The position numbers and the translations under genes are program-made. A stretch of DNA of 64,000 bases. Origin: Topomyia yanbarensis. Its lineage: Eukaryota; Arthropoda; Insecta; Diptera; Culicidae. Of the stretch, positions 44,693-57,769 are shown piece after piece (within the stretch, counting starts at the first letter, position 1; every line of letters starts with the position of its first letter). Under the pieces are notes generated by a model, which ran no database searches, had not been told where the DNA came from, and worked only from the letters and a program-made list of their open reading frames with translations. The DNA lies in assembly GCF_030247195.1 (NCBI RefSeq), contig NC_080672.1:92638113-92702112 (forward strand), read 5' to 3'.

Positions 44693-45473
44693 TAGGGAAA
44701 CGGCGCCTAAGACGGACACCTTAAGATTAAATAGCGAATTCGACTCATCTATAGATGCTTTGTTCGCTAATTGCACATAAACCGTGATTTGAGATTATGT
44801 TGCATTAATATAAGAACTTACACTAACAAAATTTCAAACAGAAATATGTTTGAAATGGTTTTGAAAAAGAGGTCCAAAATCGTCATTTCAAAAGTGATAT
44901 GGGTAAGATGAACATGCAACATTTGAAAAGATGAACATAGGATAAGGGCAGAGTGAGACACTTCTCGACCAATAAATTTTGTTTTCTGTCAGTACATCAC
45001 AATGTAGCGATACTAAAAAATAGCCCAAAGGTGTGCAATTTGACGGCATTCTTTTTTGTATTGGCGTAAGAAGTATGTCCATCTTTCCCTACTGTGTCCG
45101 TCATACCCAACACGAAACAAATTTTATAAAATGTGTCTATATTTGGAATGATTACGTAAAGTAGGTATCTGTTTTTCGCCCAGTACCTCATGTCCACTTA
45201 GAAATATTTCCCGAGATCAACAATTTTCAGGTTTTAATCGTTATTTTTTACTATCAAAAAATGATGCCCATTACCACGTTGTCGACAAAACAAATTGTTT
45301 TCCCCGTATATCTTATATTTCTCATACTTGATTATTGTAGTACCTTTCAGGAAGCATTTGAAATCTTTTAGAAATGTTACCGTATCATTACACTTTTGTT
45401 TAATTTTGTAGTTTGTGAGAAACGCAAAGTGTCCGTCTTACCCACCGTGTCCGTATTAGCCGACTTTCCCCTA
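44693..45473. mobile_element. TA-flanked MITE, 'ACGGACAC' family
   Basis: The left end TAGGGAAACGGC...AAGACGGACACC and the inverted right end TAGGGGAAAGTCGG...ATACGGACACG share TA edges and about two thirds of positions. The phrase GTCCGTCNTACCCA recurs inside (about 45095, 45430). No coding capacity. Confidence 0.6.
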
Positions 45474-45479
45474 CTACAA

Positions 45480-45760
45480 CTGTCCAAATTAATTTCGATA
45501 GTGCAATCAGCTACGGAAATTCACCGCAATTTCGGGCAGAAAAATCTAGTTATTTAGCGCTTGTTTGTGCAATCAGCATCATTTTCTTGCCAATCAACAA
45601 CCTTGAACATCACGTGGTATAGAGATGTTGATAATTCAATTTTTTTTCGAATTCCGCATCAGTTGATTCGTTGTGGAAAATTACGTTATGTTTATGTGTG
45701 ACCCTTCATTACGAAAAATGGCGGGGACTATTCATGAAGTATTTTAGATTTTTAGGTGGA
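45480..45760 (+). repeat. Dispersed repeat A, copy 2 (left part)
   Basis: Collinear with 21690-21910. Interrupted by the CR1/Jockey-type element and flanking DNA; resumes near 48710. Confidence 0.5.
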
Positions 45761-45828
45761 ATGACAATATGTGACATTTTGTGACGAATGGCAGCGTGGT
45801 GGCAGTAAACCAGAATGTGCTGTAACAT

Positions 45829-46105
<277 letters not shown>

Positions 46106-47850
46106 CGTCAATCAAGTGTAGACTACATTATACAAATATTAATTGCTTATATACTATCCTGTAAACTATTTCTATGTACTATGATGCCGTAAAGAGTTGA
46201 AAAACTATTTTAAACTTGTTCGGGGCATGGTAAGGTCAATACTTTCACAATGCTCGTTATACACAGCCATCATCTAGTTTAGTGGTCCGAATTTAGCATA
46301 GTCTGTACGGTGATGACCTATCGCGAACAAATTTCTATTGCGTAATTAACGAGTAGGAGCATATAAATTTAATTTTGACAATATGTAAGATGAGTCAATA
46401 CGCTGCATGACGATATCGTTTAGAAACGAGATCATAGCATAGTCCCGACGTTCTTTCAATGTTTGAATATCTATCAACATACAACGTGCTTCATAAGATG
46501 GAAGAGGGAATACTGTCCATCTTAACTTGCGTAGTGCATATAATAGAAACTGTTTTTGGATTGACTCAATTCTCACTTCGTGTTTTTTTTATGAATGGTG
46601 ACCAAACAATACTACAATATTCTAAAATAGACCGAACATATGCTACGTAAAGAGTTTTAATTGTGTAAGGATCTTGAAAGTGATATCCGAAGCGTTTTAT
46701 AAAATTAAGCATATTACTAGCTCTATGAACAATTGTGTTGTAATGTTCCACAAATTTTAATTTTTTATCTAAGATAACTCCTAAATCTCTTATTTTATCG
46801 CATTTCTGAACGATTTGATTACCTAATGTAATTGACACGGAAGCCGTGATTTGTTTTCTACTAAAAGTCATGAGATTACATTTTTTAACATTTAATTCCA
46901 GTAAACATTTACAACACCATGTATAAAAGATTTGTGTTTCATTGTGAAAAACATTATAGTCATTATTATTTCTAATTTCTAAAAATAGTTTCATATCATC
47001 CGCATATATGAATTTTAATGTTTTTTAAAATAAGAGAGATGTCGTTGACATATAAAATAAAAAGAAGAGGTCCTAAGTGTGAGGAGCCCCCGAAGTAACT
47101 TTAATTATATCAGATTTCATCTCATAGAATTTTACTATTTTACTAAATACGACTTAATTCAATTGAGGAGTCTCATCTCGATTCCCAATTTTTCAAGTTT
47201 GAATATTAACATGGGAATGTCCAGCTTATCGAAAGCTTTGCTGAAGTCAGTGTAAAGAGCTTCTATATGATTTCCTTTATCCATGGCATTTAACGAGTAA
47301 TCAACAAATTCTAAAAGGTTTGTACTAGTTGAACGGCCTTTAAAAAACCCATGTTGTGAATTTGTTATTTTATGTTTAACTTGGTTGAAAATGGTTTTAT
47401 TTATGATGGATTCGAAAAGTTTGGGAAAGCAAGACAGAATGGCAATTCCACGATAATTGCGAATATCAGATTTTTTACCCGATTAATAAATAGGTATTAA
47501 AAAAGATTTTTTCCAATCTTTTGGGAAAATACCAGATTCTAGTGACTTATTGAACAGCCAGAATAAAGGTGACGTAAGCTCAGTTGCTAAATTCTTTATG
47601 AAAGCAGGTGGAATTCCATCAGGTCCTGAGCCTTTAGTGGCATCTAGATCATTGAGACCAGACAAGATATCTTGAACATTAATGTGACTGACACCAACAT
47701 CCCTTGAATAATCAGGAAAATAAGAAAAATATTCAAAGTCACGATCATTGTCTGAATAGTTAGAATAAGTTTCTTGAAAAAATGTTGCGAAGAGATTACA
47801 AAACAACATATTTGAATGAAGAAAAAAATTTACCAAATAATTAAACCATT
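46106..47850 (-). pseudogene. CR1/Jockey-type ORF2, RT to 3' end
   Basis: Minus-strand translation, 5' to 3': KGSGPDGIPPAFIKNLA and FPKDWKKSFLIPIY (47640-47485), NYRGIAILSCFPKLFES, QHGFFKGRSTSTNLLEF, motif A-like YTDFSKAFDKLD, a motif B remnant LGPLLFILYVNDI, YADDMKLF (about 47012-46988), CNLMTFSRKQ, DLGVILDKKLKF and the C-terminal SYILSKLNLYAPTR. Frames are broken between 47040 and 47483. There is no ORF1 or endonuclease, so it is 5'-truncated. The oligonucleotide tail rather than poly(A) favours CR1 over Jockey, weakly. Confidence 0.75.
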
Positions 47851-48540
47851 ACATATAAGGAAGAGGGAGACATTTGTGACAATTTGTCATTTTTCAAATT
47901 TTTGAATTTCGTAATTTATGCATGATCCCCGAGGATTATGTTTACAAAAGAATTGATCATTTTCTTTCGTACTGTTAAGCAGTGTTCATTTTGAAATTAA
48001 GTTGGTATATAATCACATGAATAAGAAAATGATTTTTTTTTAATTCTAAGAAAATAATGTGCTTCATATAAGTAATGTCAGTGCTTTGGTTACAACCTGG
48101 GACGTTACAACAATACAAAATTTCAACGCTTTGTGTTTTGATTGATTTTAACATTCTAGGTTCGTAATATCGCCACTGATCGAGTTAGTTAGTAAATCTT
48201 ATTTTCGTGCAACAAACTATTTTCGAATTCACATAAAGTATAATAAAACTAAGCATATAGCTATAATTTATGACAGGCCCTCCCAGCCTGTTGCTTCTGA
48301 AGGGCTTTTTTCGCACATCCTTTTTCTCGAAAACGTAAATAACTTTCAAAACCAAAAAACGCGTAGTGCTGCATACATATTTTGAAATCAAAATTCTTAT
48401 TTTAGTTGAATTTATCCGAAAATAGATTACGAAAATAATTATTCATGCATTTAGCTGTTGATATTGAATACGTCCAACTCTGATAGGATTGCAATAGTAT
48501 TCCCCTTGGAAGCAAAGCCTGGTTTGTAATGTCAATATCG
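47851..48540. other. No gene seen
   Basis: AT-rich. TAAGGAAGAGGGAGACATTTGTG near 47860 recalls the TAGGGGAGAC ends of MITEs here, but no partner end was found. Confidence 0.35.
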
Positions 48541-48709
48541 ACGTTTTTCGACGCGTGTTCAATTACCATCAATTGGGATTATCCAACAAAATCTAGTATT
48601 GTGCAACTATGAAATCAGGCAACGACAGTTCTAAAGATGGAAGAAATTTGACACATTGATTGATCTGCCATTGACGCACTGCTGGTGGATCGGTTCGTAG
48701 GCAATGATG

Positions 48710-49010
48710 TATTATGTTGTGGCTACCGCCGGGCAAACTAGGTGCGCTAATTGAAAATAACAAAACGACTGGATTCGCTGTCTGGTTATTTTTCACAGTC
48801 GATGATATAGTCACTGGTGGATTTCGCAACTTTCGTGATATTTCCTTGTTAATTGCGATATTTTTACATCTGAACGTTGGCTTTATAGATCAACGTAATA
48901 GGAGTTAACGAATTGCGAGAAAACTAGATTCTGGTGGCGTTAACTGATAACAAGCCATTTTTTGGATAGGATTTTTAATTAATTGAGTTGATTCGAGATT
49001 TTATTCATAG
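48710..49010 (+). repeat. Dispersed repeat A, copy 2 (right part)
   Basis: Collinear with about 22310-22600, including AACTAGATTCTGGTGGCGTTAA against its counterpart there. Confidence 0.5.
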
Positions 49011-52000
49011 ATTTAGGAACATTGTTCGCTGTTCAATTATATGACGTGAATAGATTTATGATCAGTACCGTTTTTACGCATAGGCATGGGCACACTGGAT
49101 GAGGGCCAGGAGACCCGAGATTTTGGGGGTCCCGCACTTAAACATAAAATTATGCTATAGACTTACTTTCAAACAAAAGTCGCACTCAATCGTTTATTAC
49201 TTTTGAGCGTGCAGCTCGGAACCGCACATTGCACTGTATCCCAGGTGATCAATATGTATAACGAGCATCAGAACGGCAGGAAAAAATTCAAACGTCAATC
49301 CAACATTTCAATTCAAGTTTCAATTTATTTATAATAACAACTATGAAACATTTGGTACGCCCTGTATACAACGTTTGGAAGGCACCGGATCTTAGCTAAC
49401 CGACCAGGAAACCTTGTTTAGCAAGCGATCTGCGGATGTGACAAAATATTAATTTCTTCGTAATATCTGAGTCTGTCAATGGACAAATCCACATGGAATC
49501 GTCCAAAAGTGACTTCGTGCAGTCTTGCGAAGATTCGACACTTTTTGGCCGCTTTGCTCGATCAGTCTTAGACTGGAACAGAACCAATAATGTTGTTTTT
49601 TGTACTAAACTCCGCCCTATATAATTTTAAGCCGCCATGAAGATAAACGTTCATGAAATCCCAAAAAGAAGCTTAAAAATGCACTTGTGAATGTGTCTAC
49701 ACGAATCAATCCTAGCTTTACCCTAGAATTGATTAAATGTGCCACTGCAAAAGTGCGTGAATTTAGGATATTTGTAGAAACTCTGACATAAACTCGCATA
49801 TCGACTTTGTCTCTTCAGAACCACCGCACTTGACTAATGCACTGGGCTGACGCTAAGTCCAAAATTGAAAACACTACTTGTGAACATGTTGTTGCCAGTT
49901 AGATGGCTTTAGTGTCTAACCATTACCGATTTAATAACGACCTAGCCTAATGTTAATATTCCCATTTCTTTTCCATCGGTCCCTCTCCTTGCTGGGTTTT
50001 TATTACCGCCATAAGGGGAAGCAATTGTATCATCTGAACCCTATATATTACCTGGGTCGGCTTAACATCTTCCACGTAGGGAGATGTCCCTGAGATTTTT
50101 TAAATCAAATGATCTTAATGACTTCTACTGGGAATGAACCCAGACCCACTGCGCACAGAAAACATTCAGGCTTGTCACGCAATCACTATGGCTGTCTTCG
50201 AAACACCAATCTGTTGAGTAGGGATACCTATTATTATTGACGAATTTCGCGCTAAATCGTATTCAGAGTTGGCAGCATCCTCTCAGATTTTAATGAAACT
50301 TTCTGTACATGAAGACTTTGTCACAAAAAACCATTTTGAATACGTTGTTTTTCCAAAAATGATCTAGACTGTCTTTTGAAAAGGGTCAAACTTTTTTTAC
50401 CATTTTTTTAAAATGGCTATAGTCTAAAAATGACAAATCCTACAACAAAATCTAGTAGGAGTGATTTTCACAAAATTAGTCAAATTTTTGAACAAAAATA
50501 TTGAAAAAATTCTTTATTGACTCCTACACTGAAAAAAAATCGATTTAAAAAATTTAAAGTCGACTTACAAAAAAAAAACATCTTTGATTGTTGAATTTTG
50601 TTCCAAGAAAGGTAATTATGTTCCCTACCTACCGTCGAAAATTCAAGTTGGGCACTTTCAATAAAAAGAAAGTTATTTTAAAAAAACTTTTCCTTGTCCA
50701 AACTGAATTTTTTTTAGTGTATTTTTATCGGAAACTAAACCAATGAAAGTCGTAATCATTTCAGAATCCAATAAAACTCAGTTTGTGAGAAGATATAACC
50801 GGAAGTCGCCATCTTGGATTTCAAATTGTCGCTAATCGTCAATTTTCGGTGTCTGCTGACCTATATGGATCCAAAATCTCACGATTTCTACTCATAAGTC
50901 CGAATAAGAAATATTCTGAACGCCTGTTATGAATATATGTATTATTTTCTTAGCGCAAAAATAATATAATTTATAATATTCTTAATATTAATATTCTATA
51001 CCATTCTTATTCTTCGAAAAAAATTTCGAACCATTTTTGCGCTAAACTTTTGTCTGAGGTTGTGATAAATATTCCATTTTTGATTTGACAGAATATTTGA
51101 ACCCACTTTTGCTCTGAACAAAATTTGAACCCACTCTTACTCTCAGCCTCTAAATATGTTGGCTACTTAAAAGCCTATACATCGTCATAGCCTTGCCAGG
51201 AGGCTGTGTAGATCAGATCAATATACTAATTCGGTTTTTAATTTTACACTGTCCGAATTTCACAAACACTGCTATACATGCATGACACCATTTTCGTTAA
51301 TCATTGCAACGAAGGTTCGTGATTATCTCTGGATTAAAAATCAGCAAAGAGCGCCGCAGTTAGTTCCAAGGCACTGTAGAAGTAACATCAATAAAAACGA
51401 AGTGAGTTCTGTCCATTTTTGTGCTAATAGAAATTCGAATAGTTTTTTTTGTTCGCATTCCCGACATATGTAGTTGGTCAATATTGGACACGATTTTCGG
51501 TGCCATTAAAATATTGTTTATTGTCAGTTGATTTTTCGAGTTGTTTTTCTATTTGCCGTTTAGAAAGTGAATTTTCACCCAAGTTGTGAAGTTGGAGATC
51601 ATTGATTTTAATATCTTCCTTGAGTACTATGGCTCTTAATACTTGAAAAATACTTCACCTTCCAGTCCCTTGCTAATTATATGTCGTTACAAAATAAAAA
51701 AAGGAAAAAGATTGACTCACTATAAGTCGTTAATAAAAAGGGGGGAAAAATTCAAAATAATTACTGTAATTTTCAGTGAAATTGAAATTACATTCATATG
51801 GAATTTAACACCAAACTAGTAAAAAGTACACACATGTTTGTTCTTACTTCAAAACTGTTGTTAAAATAAACATTACATTATAATTAATATTATAATTCCA
51901 TAGGTAGAGGAAGGTAGTCCCAAGTAGGCCCACTAAGCCATTTGTCTGAAAACTAAAGTAGAATCCGGTTTATAAGAAGTGAAAAGTTGCATTGTGTCCC

Positions 52001-52116
52001 TATTTCATAATATAGGTCCTGTGTACACTGCCCATTAAAGCATAAGAGTCCCATATTGAAAAACAGCAAGCCGAGAAAAACGCCATTCAAGATTCACATT
52101 TTCATTTAGCCTTTTA
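49011..52116. other. Long AT-rich stretch without a gene
   Basis: No supported gene. 50290-50720 reads like a generic AT-rich dispersed repeat (CACTGAAAAAAAATCG near 50527). The frame at 49396-49587 (minus) has no recognisable domain. Confidence 0.35.
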
Positions 52117-52336
52117 TACTACGTTCACACTACGAGTTAAAACGCTTTTTTAACGCTATCTTGATGATGTTTTTCTTGTTGCTAATTATTATAACGTGTT
52201 TTAACTATGTAGTGTGAACATAGTATTATACTACGTTCACACTACAGAGTTAAAATATGTTTTGATAATTAGCAACAAGAAAAATGCCATCAAGATAGCG
52301 TTAAAACATGTTTTAACTCCTAGTGTGAACGTAGTA
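52117..52336. mobile_element. Head-to-head pair of about 110-bp MITEs
   Basis: Unit 1 (52117-52227) and unit 2 (52231-52336) both start TACTACGTTCACAC and end with its inverted form. Unit 2 is the reverse complement of unit 1 over nearly its full length. A third, partial unit begins ATGTTCACACTACATAG at about 52344. The whole is a near-palindrome. Confidence 0.8.
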
Positions 52337-52389
52337 TAATAATATGTTCACACTACATAGATAAACACGTTATAATAATTATGTTCAGA

Positions 52390-54104
52390 AGATTTATAGT
52401 ATGAGTCATGCTTTGGTTAGAAAATTTTAGTTCCTCATTTTACCGCATAGAGGTCGCCAACACTAACTTTTCACCGGAAAGAGATAGAGATTAGGTGTCT
52501 TCTACAAAGTTGTAGAACAAGCATTTTTAAATAATTCTTCCGAACATTTCGATATGCTATCTCACTTCTATGAAAAGTTAGTGCTGGCGCCCTCTATGAG
52601 GTCACAGGTGCAACTAAAATTTTCTAACCAAAATATAACTCGTATTATGTAATACAATTCTTCTGAACATACTATTCAGCTAAATCTAACCATTATCTCA
52701 CAAAAATGTATAGTTGGCGGGAATCGAGTACCGATACACAACCATGCACTGATAGGCCCTATGCAAAACTGACTCAGACATCACTTCGTTAAAAGTTTAA
52801 TAACTTATTTTAACAAAGCCGGATTGACTAGCAGTCTTCAACAAAGTTGTACACAATTAAATTATCTTTCTTATTTTCACTTACAATGACAATACTATGC
52901 ATACGGGGCCACCTAGCGGCGACAATGCGAGTTAGTGGGTTTTCTTCATGTAAATTGTCGAAAAATCCCATACGAACTTCAAGCACGTTGGTCCGGTAGC
53001 TAGACTTGTCCGATTTGTTTCAAATTTGGAGCAAGTACTCCTGGTGGGACTAGGAATCGACTCAGGGGTGGGCCGATTGAGTTTTCAAAAATTCATCATT
53101 TTTCTGCGCACTCTAGGGTATATAGTAGTTTGTGACGAAAGGCTACGATGGGGGAGGGTGGTGTTACAAATCACTCAAAAATGCTACGTCATTTATGGAT
53201 CGTCCCTTATGGATGGGACAACCATGTTTTGGTTTTTTTTCGATATTTTCTAAACAAATCAGGTAACCTTATTTGTGCATTGTGGATCAGTGGTGATACA
53301 GAATACAATCCAACAGATACCTCACTTTCGACAAAAATCCTTATGGAACTCTTATGCTTTTATGGTCATCACAATATACACAGCAAAAAAGAAAATTAAC
53401 TTAAGCGAATTCCATAATTTCGCAGAAAATCTATTGGTGAAATTATGCTTCACGAATAAATTTATGCTAAATATCATGCACGTAAAATAAACCCTGAAAA
53501 TCATTCAAATCTGTATGTTCCTATGGTAATTTACATTCTTTATTCTGCTCGAAACTTGCGCGCTATTCATTCAATACATGCACGAGCCGCAGCTCAATGG
53601 ACTTGGATCGTTCACGCTCACGTTGTTATGTGTCGCTTTATCTCAGTCAGTAAGGGGATGTCTTTGGTGAGTCAATGATTGTCGGTTCAAGTCTTGGTAT
53701 TATTTAACGGGATTTTTTTTTGGTGTCGGTATGGTCATCAACACATACGTAAGATATTTACAGCTCGATCTGGGGTCAATGTAAAATTACTCACACGCAT
53801 TATTTTTCACTATGGATCGCGTTCCCTTTTATGTGCAGTTTTTTCCTCTTCAAAGACGAAAGTAATAGAAGACTTCTAGTATTTTGCTTCATTCGAATCA
53901 TGATTCTCGGATGAATTTCAGAGTTTAAAAAAAGTGCTATATGACATAGACAACATTGGTATTGGCATCATACATTTCCTTGCTTGATATAAACAAATAA
54001 ACGCGGTTTGTAAACATTTCTATCACTAATTTAGCACGTTATGATATCATTAGATTGGAGGCTTTGCCGACGTTGATTTTGTGACAATTTCAAGTTATTA
54101 AAAT
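52390..54104. other. AT-rich DNA, one shared repeat block
   Basis: No gene seen. About 53120-53205 carries TTTGTGACGAAAGGCTACG...ATGCTACGTCATTTATGGA, shared with 14205-14285 in part. Confidence 0.4.
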
Positions 54105-54127
54105 AATTGCTGATTGCAGATAAGTTA
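54105..54127 (+). repeat. 23-bp direct repeat, left copy
   Basis: Identical to 56245-56267 (starts AATTGCTGATTGC). It could be a target duplication around a 2.1-kb insertion. Confidence 0.7.
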
Positions 54128-56244
54128 TCCGTGGGCTTGGCGGTGGACTTCAGACTGCAAATATTTATGCTCAGGGATTTGTAGCTTGGAGACCTTAGAT
54201 TCTGTTGGTCCCTAGAATCTAATAGGAACACGGCGGGTACTTCAGGCAGTGGATAGAAGCGAAGGGATACCCTGACGACTGGCAGATTGAATTATTTTTG
54301 CTACCAATTCAACTAGATCCAGACCGATTCAGTATCCTATGGTTGATAGTTCATTACATATAATCTAAATTAAATATCATTCAATTTGCACAATGCATTG
54401 AATTTAAAATTTAAGTGAACTATCCAAAGTATTGGGATAATATCAAGTCAAATGCTCAAAATGTGCCTAGTAATTTTGAAGGACCATCATCCACGCGAAC
54501 CAAACCGTCAAATAAAGTGGCTATGTTCCCAAATATAAGCAACTTAGAATTCGATAGAAAGATGAACGTCCCTCCCGTTCTTTTCTTCTACTTCATTTGT
54601 CTGTTTTTGTTTTACTTCTATTAGTTTGCTTTTCCACTACTCATGTAAACCAAAAAATCAGTGAATTTATACACTTCTACTTAATGTCTTCATTTTTTTT
54701 TCTTTTAATTCGGCATGCTCATTTTCCTTTTATTACTATATCTTAACCTAGATTCATTATAACGCTCACTGACACAATCAATTACATATTCTCTCATATA
54801 CACACATAATATCTCATTCAAAACATACAAACGCCGTTAGCCTTCGCGATAACACAAGTCGGGTCACAAACGCGAACATGCAATTGTAATCATCCATACA
54901 TACTCGCGATCTCGCCAACAACCCACCGCTCGCGCGATCATGAGTCGGTCACGTTAGGATGTCCCTGCCCTCGTTCTTAACAGCCTAGATTCTACTAGAG
55001 ACCAATAAAAAAATTAGGCTCATATTCATAAGACAACACATTCCATGGAAACCGGGAACTCTAGCGTTATGGGGGAATTATCTTCTAGTACCTGAACCGT
55101 ACACTAAAAACTAAGCAACAAGCGCACGGTCCGCTCGAATATGTATATGGCCACACAGCTACAAAATCGAATTTATACACGCAAAATGACATACGTTCTG
55201 GCATATGCGACAAACACGTGAACATACAAACGCTTGATCTTTTCGCGATCTTCCATGCACATCTACGGTTACGGTCTCTCTTTTTATCACTTATAAATTG
55301 GCAACACTTAATCACAAAATACATACATTAGCTATCAAACCTTATGGAGAAACATATTATATTTATTTCTGAACAGTCAACAGTAGTACTGTTCAATGTA
55401 CCTTTTCATCACATTCTGCAGCGCAATTATTCGTCAAGTATACATCTATCCATTAACCCTACCCCAACCCACACCCTGTTCCTCTCCCATGGCGTTTTTT
55501 AGTCTGCATGGACCATTCTGCCATCACCTTTCCTATCATCGGCCTGACTTGCGCTCTCATTGCCCCACCAAACGATGCAAAATGAAAATGAAATGAAAAT
55601 GAAAAGTAAAAAAAAACATCATTTGGTTCGTATTAGACAAAAGGGATATAGAACGCGGTAATATAAGAGAGTTAGTTAGTATTGGGCAATCTTTGCGTGA
55701 CAAAATTTATTAATAGCTCACAATACCCCTTTTCCAATTTGCTAAAATTTATGTAGATTAACGCATCCCTTTAAACTCATTATTTATGGACCACTTTATA
55801 TAGCCGACAACACTCCCGAGAGCCGGCTGTGCGGAGTTCAAGTTGTTTTTAATGAACTCGATAAACGGTTATCCAGAGCTAAACGCCTTCGCATATAGAA
55901 CATTTACGGATCCTACAGTCAATAAAGTATTCAAACTCCTTATGCACGAAAATATATTCTCAGTCGCATAGCTTGCTTGAGGCGAATCCTGACTAACAAC
56001 CTACCCACTACCCAATCCGTGGTACTTATGGGAGTGTCGCTGAGTCGGGGCCTCCCGTTAAGTAAGTACCACATAAACACTTCCTTTCTCATATCCCAAG
56101 TTACGGATAAAGATGGTCGTGGTCAGCAATGGTGGTTCTCAGGCGAAATTCTCGCTTGGACTGAATCAATTGTTATTCCCAAACAATGTTCCTCAAGTAG
56201 TCTGGCTGGAAATGAGAGTCATCAGTCTGCAATCTACGCAACGC
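54128..56244. other. Possible 2.1-kb insertion between 23-bp repeats
   Basis: Mixed composition, C-rich at 55440-55570. No open frame with a recognisable domain, no terminal repeats found. If the flanking repeats are a target duplication, this whole interval is a retroelement fragment or LTR-type insertion. Confidence 0.35.
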
Positions 56245-56267
56245 AATTGCTGATTGCAGATAAGTTA
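56245..56267 (+). repeat. 23-bp direct repeat, right copy
   Basis: Identical to 54105-54127; also the left end of the dispersed repeat shared with 61549-61720. Confidence 0.7.
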
Positions 56268-56400
56268 CTTTCATCTACACATAAAATTCGGATCGTGACA
56301 ATACAATGTTTGATGTGAAACTAGTCACTACCAGTTGTTAGCTTTTGTATGATTATTTCCTGCTAGTGCAATACAGGGCGCTCTTCTTCTAACAGCTGAA
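56245..56400 (+). repeat. Dispersed repeat B, copy 1
   Basis: The reverse complement of 61549-61720 matches it over its length: TTTCATCT, ATGTTTGATGTGAAACTAGT, CAGTTGTTA, ATTTCCTGC, CTTCTTCTAACAGCTG. Family unknown. Confidence 0.65.
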
Positions 56401-56427
56401 GAGATTTTTCTTGTCCAATGTGGTTGA

Positions 56428-56581
56428 TACTAAGGTGTGGCAATGCTATTGCTCTCTCGCTCGATCTCTGTGAAGCACGTGGACAGCAGATATATGGAAA
56501 GTATATGGAGTTGAACTTTATTACGTAATAAATTTACAGACATTGAGCGAGAGAGCAATACAGCATTGTCACACCTTAGTA
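56428..56581. mobile_element. 154-bp MITE, CTAAGGTGTG ends
   Basis: TA-flanked, with arms of about 40 bp: CTAAGGTGTGGCAATGCTAT... at the left and the inverted CTAAGGTGTGACAATGCTG... at the right, both including GCTCTCTCGCTC. Few mismatches, so relatively young. Confidence 0.8.
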
Positions 56582-57346
56582 TCCAGTACATTGCGTGATG
56601 TCACCCTTTGTTTTGATCGGCTGAAAAAAGTAGAATGATTCGTTTTACAAATTATGCGACGGCACCTATAATCGGGATAGCTAATTAGAAATTGTTCGGC
56701 GCAATGGATAAAAAAACATTGCGTTTCAACCCGATTTTTTTCGATGATGTGAAATTTGACACGTCAAGGAGACGATAATTGGATTGTTGCAGTGAGAATA
56801 GATGCACGAACGGGTTAGAACATTGATTTTCATTTATGCTGAAAATGGAGACATTTTGCTAAAAAAAATTACCAGGCAAAAATACGAAGACCACAAATCA
56901 AACCAAATCTAAATTATTAGTAGCCGGAAAGACAAAAGATCACCCTAGATTAAAAGTTTGCTTGATAAATACCTGTAGTACTGTACTGTAATAATTTCTT
57001 GCACTCTTGAACGAACTCTGAATGATGTGCTACAACATGGATTATTGTGAGTTTCTTTTGTACCACGTACAAATTCACGAACATGTTTAGAAAGATTGTG
57101 ATTCATTTACAGTAGACGCCTTTTAAAAATCTCTCCTATCGTATTAATTGATTTCTCAACATGCATCTACTTCAAGGATATCTTCACCGATGAACCAAGC
57201 TAACACACGCTAATTAGTGACACACCACCAAAAAACTGGAACGATTAGCAGCCAAGCATTGTGCGTCTTTCCAACATCCAGATTGCATTTATACTGTTAA
57301 CATAAGTCACGTAAGTTCCACCACACGTTTCTATTCCATACATCGC

Positions 57347-57396
57347 TATAAATTGCTACGTCTTCTTCGTTTTTCGTTTAGTCGTCATCGTGTTCT
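57347..57396 (+). promoter_or_regulatory. TATA box and initiator of gene 3
   Basis: TATAAA at 57347-57352. The initiator block AGTCGTCATCGTGTTCT starts at 57380, 33 bp downstream. The leader to the ATG is 72 nt. Confidence 0.78.
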
Positions 57397-57451
57397 TAAA
57401 AGCCGTCAGCCAATTAAATTTGTAGTGCTCGCTTAAAAAAATCGATCGAGG

Positions 57452-57763
57452 ATGATCTTCCAAGGATTAGCATTGTTTGTTTTGTTAGTAGCAGTATCAA
57501 CTGCTCCTGCAGATATTGGTGGAAGTGAGAATCTGGAGTCGGCTCCAGATGTGCATTCTAGTTCCAGCACGAAAGTTGGAGTATCCATCAAGATCCAAGA
57601 TGAAGACGACAGCGATCGCGTGTGGCCACTGTTTGACGAAGCTGAACCCGAACCTGTTGAGGGGGAAAGATTCCGCCGGCAAGCACCAGCTAGGAATACA
57701 ACAAGACGTAGTCAGAGGGACCCTTATGATTATATACTTACTTTAAGTGATGTTACGTACTAA
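57452..57763 (+). CDS. Secreted acidic small protein (gene 3)
   Basis: A 103-residue intronless frame starting at the first ATG after the promoter. Signal peptide MIFQGLALFVLLVAVSTAPA, cleavage expected near residues 17-20. Then comes a Ser-rich and acidic stretch (SSSST near 36-40, QDEDDSD near 49-55, EAEPEPVEGE near 63-72), a furin-like RFRR at 73-76 followed by QAPARNTTRRSQRD, and the C-terminus LSDVTY. No cysteine or known domain. Signal peptide, leader length, promoter block and the Thr-Tyr end match gene 2 (31754). Likely a secreted precursor cleaved at RFRR; function unknown. A possible ATTAAA poly(A) signal lies at 57957-57962. Confidence 0.82.
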   Translation: MIFQGLALFVLLVAVSTAPADIGGSENLESAPDVHSSSSTKVGVSIKIQDEDDSDRVWPLFDEAEPEPVEGERFRRQAPARNTTRRSQRDPYDYILTLSDVTY

Positions 57764-57769
57764 GGGTCT

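Noticed and set aside
47860..47885. Another TAGGGGAGAC-type MITE end
   Set aside because: Reads TAAGGAAGAGGGAGAC and no inverted partner was found within several kb.
49396..49587. Possible transposase remnant (minus strand)
   Set aside because: Only 63 codons, and no catalytic or DNA-binding motif could be identified.
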